Below are positions 5,057-5,107 of a stretch of DNA of 5,107 nt, one piece after another. Each line of letters opens with the position of its first letter. Positions within the stretch are counted from its first letter, which is position 1. This DNA comes from Pseudomonadota bacterium (GTDB lineage Bacteria; Pseudomonadota; Alphaproteobacteria; Elsterales; Elsteraceae). The DNA lies in assembly GCA_016195115.1 (NCBI GenBank), contig JACQAI010000333.1, positions 1 to 5,107 on the forward strand, read 5' to 3'. The position numbers and the translations under genes are program-made. A model generated the notes under the pieces. The model saw nothing but the letters and a program-made list of their open reading frames with translations, had not been told where the DNA came from and did no database searches.

Positions 5057-5107
5057 CTATGGGGAGGCGACGAGGGTGATGGCACCATCGGCGCTGTCAA
5101 ACCCTCG
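5057..5107 (-). CDS. Possible 3' end of a convergent gene running off the right edge
   Basis: On the minus strand the last 51 bases read as 16 codons and a TAG stop (5059-5057), giving RGFDSADGAITLVASP. Most codons end in G or C, as in the real genes here, and the REP element directly beyond the stop is where such repeats usually sit, between convergent genes. The stretch is too short to assign a family, and an open run of 16 codons in high-GC DNA can be chance. Confidence 0.35.
   Translation of the reverse strand, partial: RGFDSADGAITLVASP

Noticed and set aside
4231..5100. Long minus-strand open frame opposite the aminotransferase gene
   Set aside because: It starts beyond the REP repeat, reads WIPAFAGMT through it and then is Arg/His-rich antisense of the aminotransferase; it is a shadow of high-GC coding DNA.
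1..5107. CRISPR array, tRNA, rRNA or riboswitch
   Set aside because: No regularly spaced repeats, tRNA-like cloverleaf or recognisable structured leader was seen on either strand.

Overview
The window is a high-GC chromosomal segment of about 5.1 kb, most likely from an alphaproteobacterium, possibly Rhodospirillales- or Rhizobiales-like. Three things point there: strong G/C preference at third codon positions; a perfect GTTC-N7-GTTC motif, the LexA operator form known from Alphaproteobacteria; and a REP-type hairpin of the kind that reads 'WIPAFAGMT' when translated, common in these genomes. The assignment is inference, as no rRNA or species marker is present.

Layout, left to right. (1) The last codons of an upstream gene overlap (ATGA) the start of pgeF (21-797, +), a laccase-domain peptidoglycan editing factor. 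(2) A convergent minus-strand gene (832-1449) encodes a DUF5681-type protein. It is driven by a near-consensus promoter (TTGACA, 17 bp, TATCAT) whose -10 lies inside the LexA-type box, so it looks SOS-controlled. (3) About 0.2 kb holds a short coding-like fragment of unknown identity (1503-1706, +). (4) An IS3-family insertion sequence (about 1706-2905) carries an orfA that lacks the usual N-terminal helix-turn-helix and an orfB with a complete DD(35)E catalytic set. orfA and orfB are linked by an ATGA overlap and also by a T TTT TTC slippery heptamer in the correct -1 register. Two long perfect palindromes, 30 bp and 42 bp, lie near the two ends of the element. (5) A roughly 240-bp non-coding stretch precedes a NarL/FixJ-type response regulator (3145-3792, +) with no partner kinase in view. 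(6) A class V PLP-dependent aminotransferase of the isopenicillin-N-epimerase-like group follows (3832-4986, +), with a TTG start. (7) A REP hairpin (5026-5053) separates it from what may be the 3' end of a convergent minus-strand gene running off the right edge.

The genes do not form one pathway. PgeF is a housekeeping cell-wall quality-control enzyme. The regulator and aminotransferase are co-directional, 39 bp apart, and may share a transcript. The DUF5681 gene and the IS are accessory insertions in this core background. The most interesting signals are the SOS-type control region on the uncharacterised DUF5681 gene and the paired perfect palindromes in the IS. I did not find convincing evidence of a wholly new multi-gene system.
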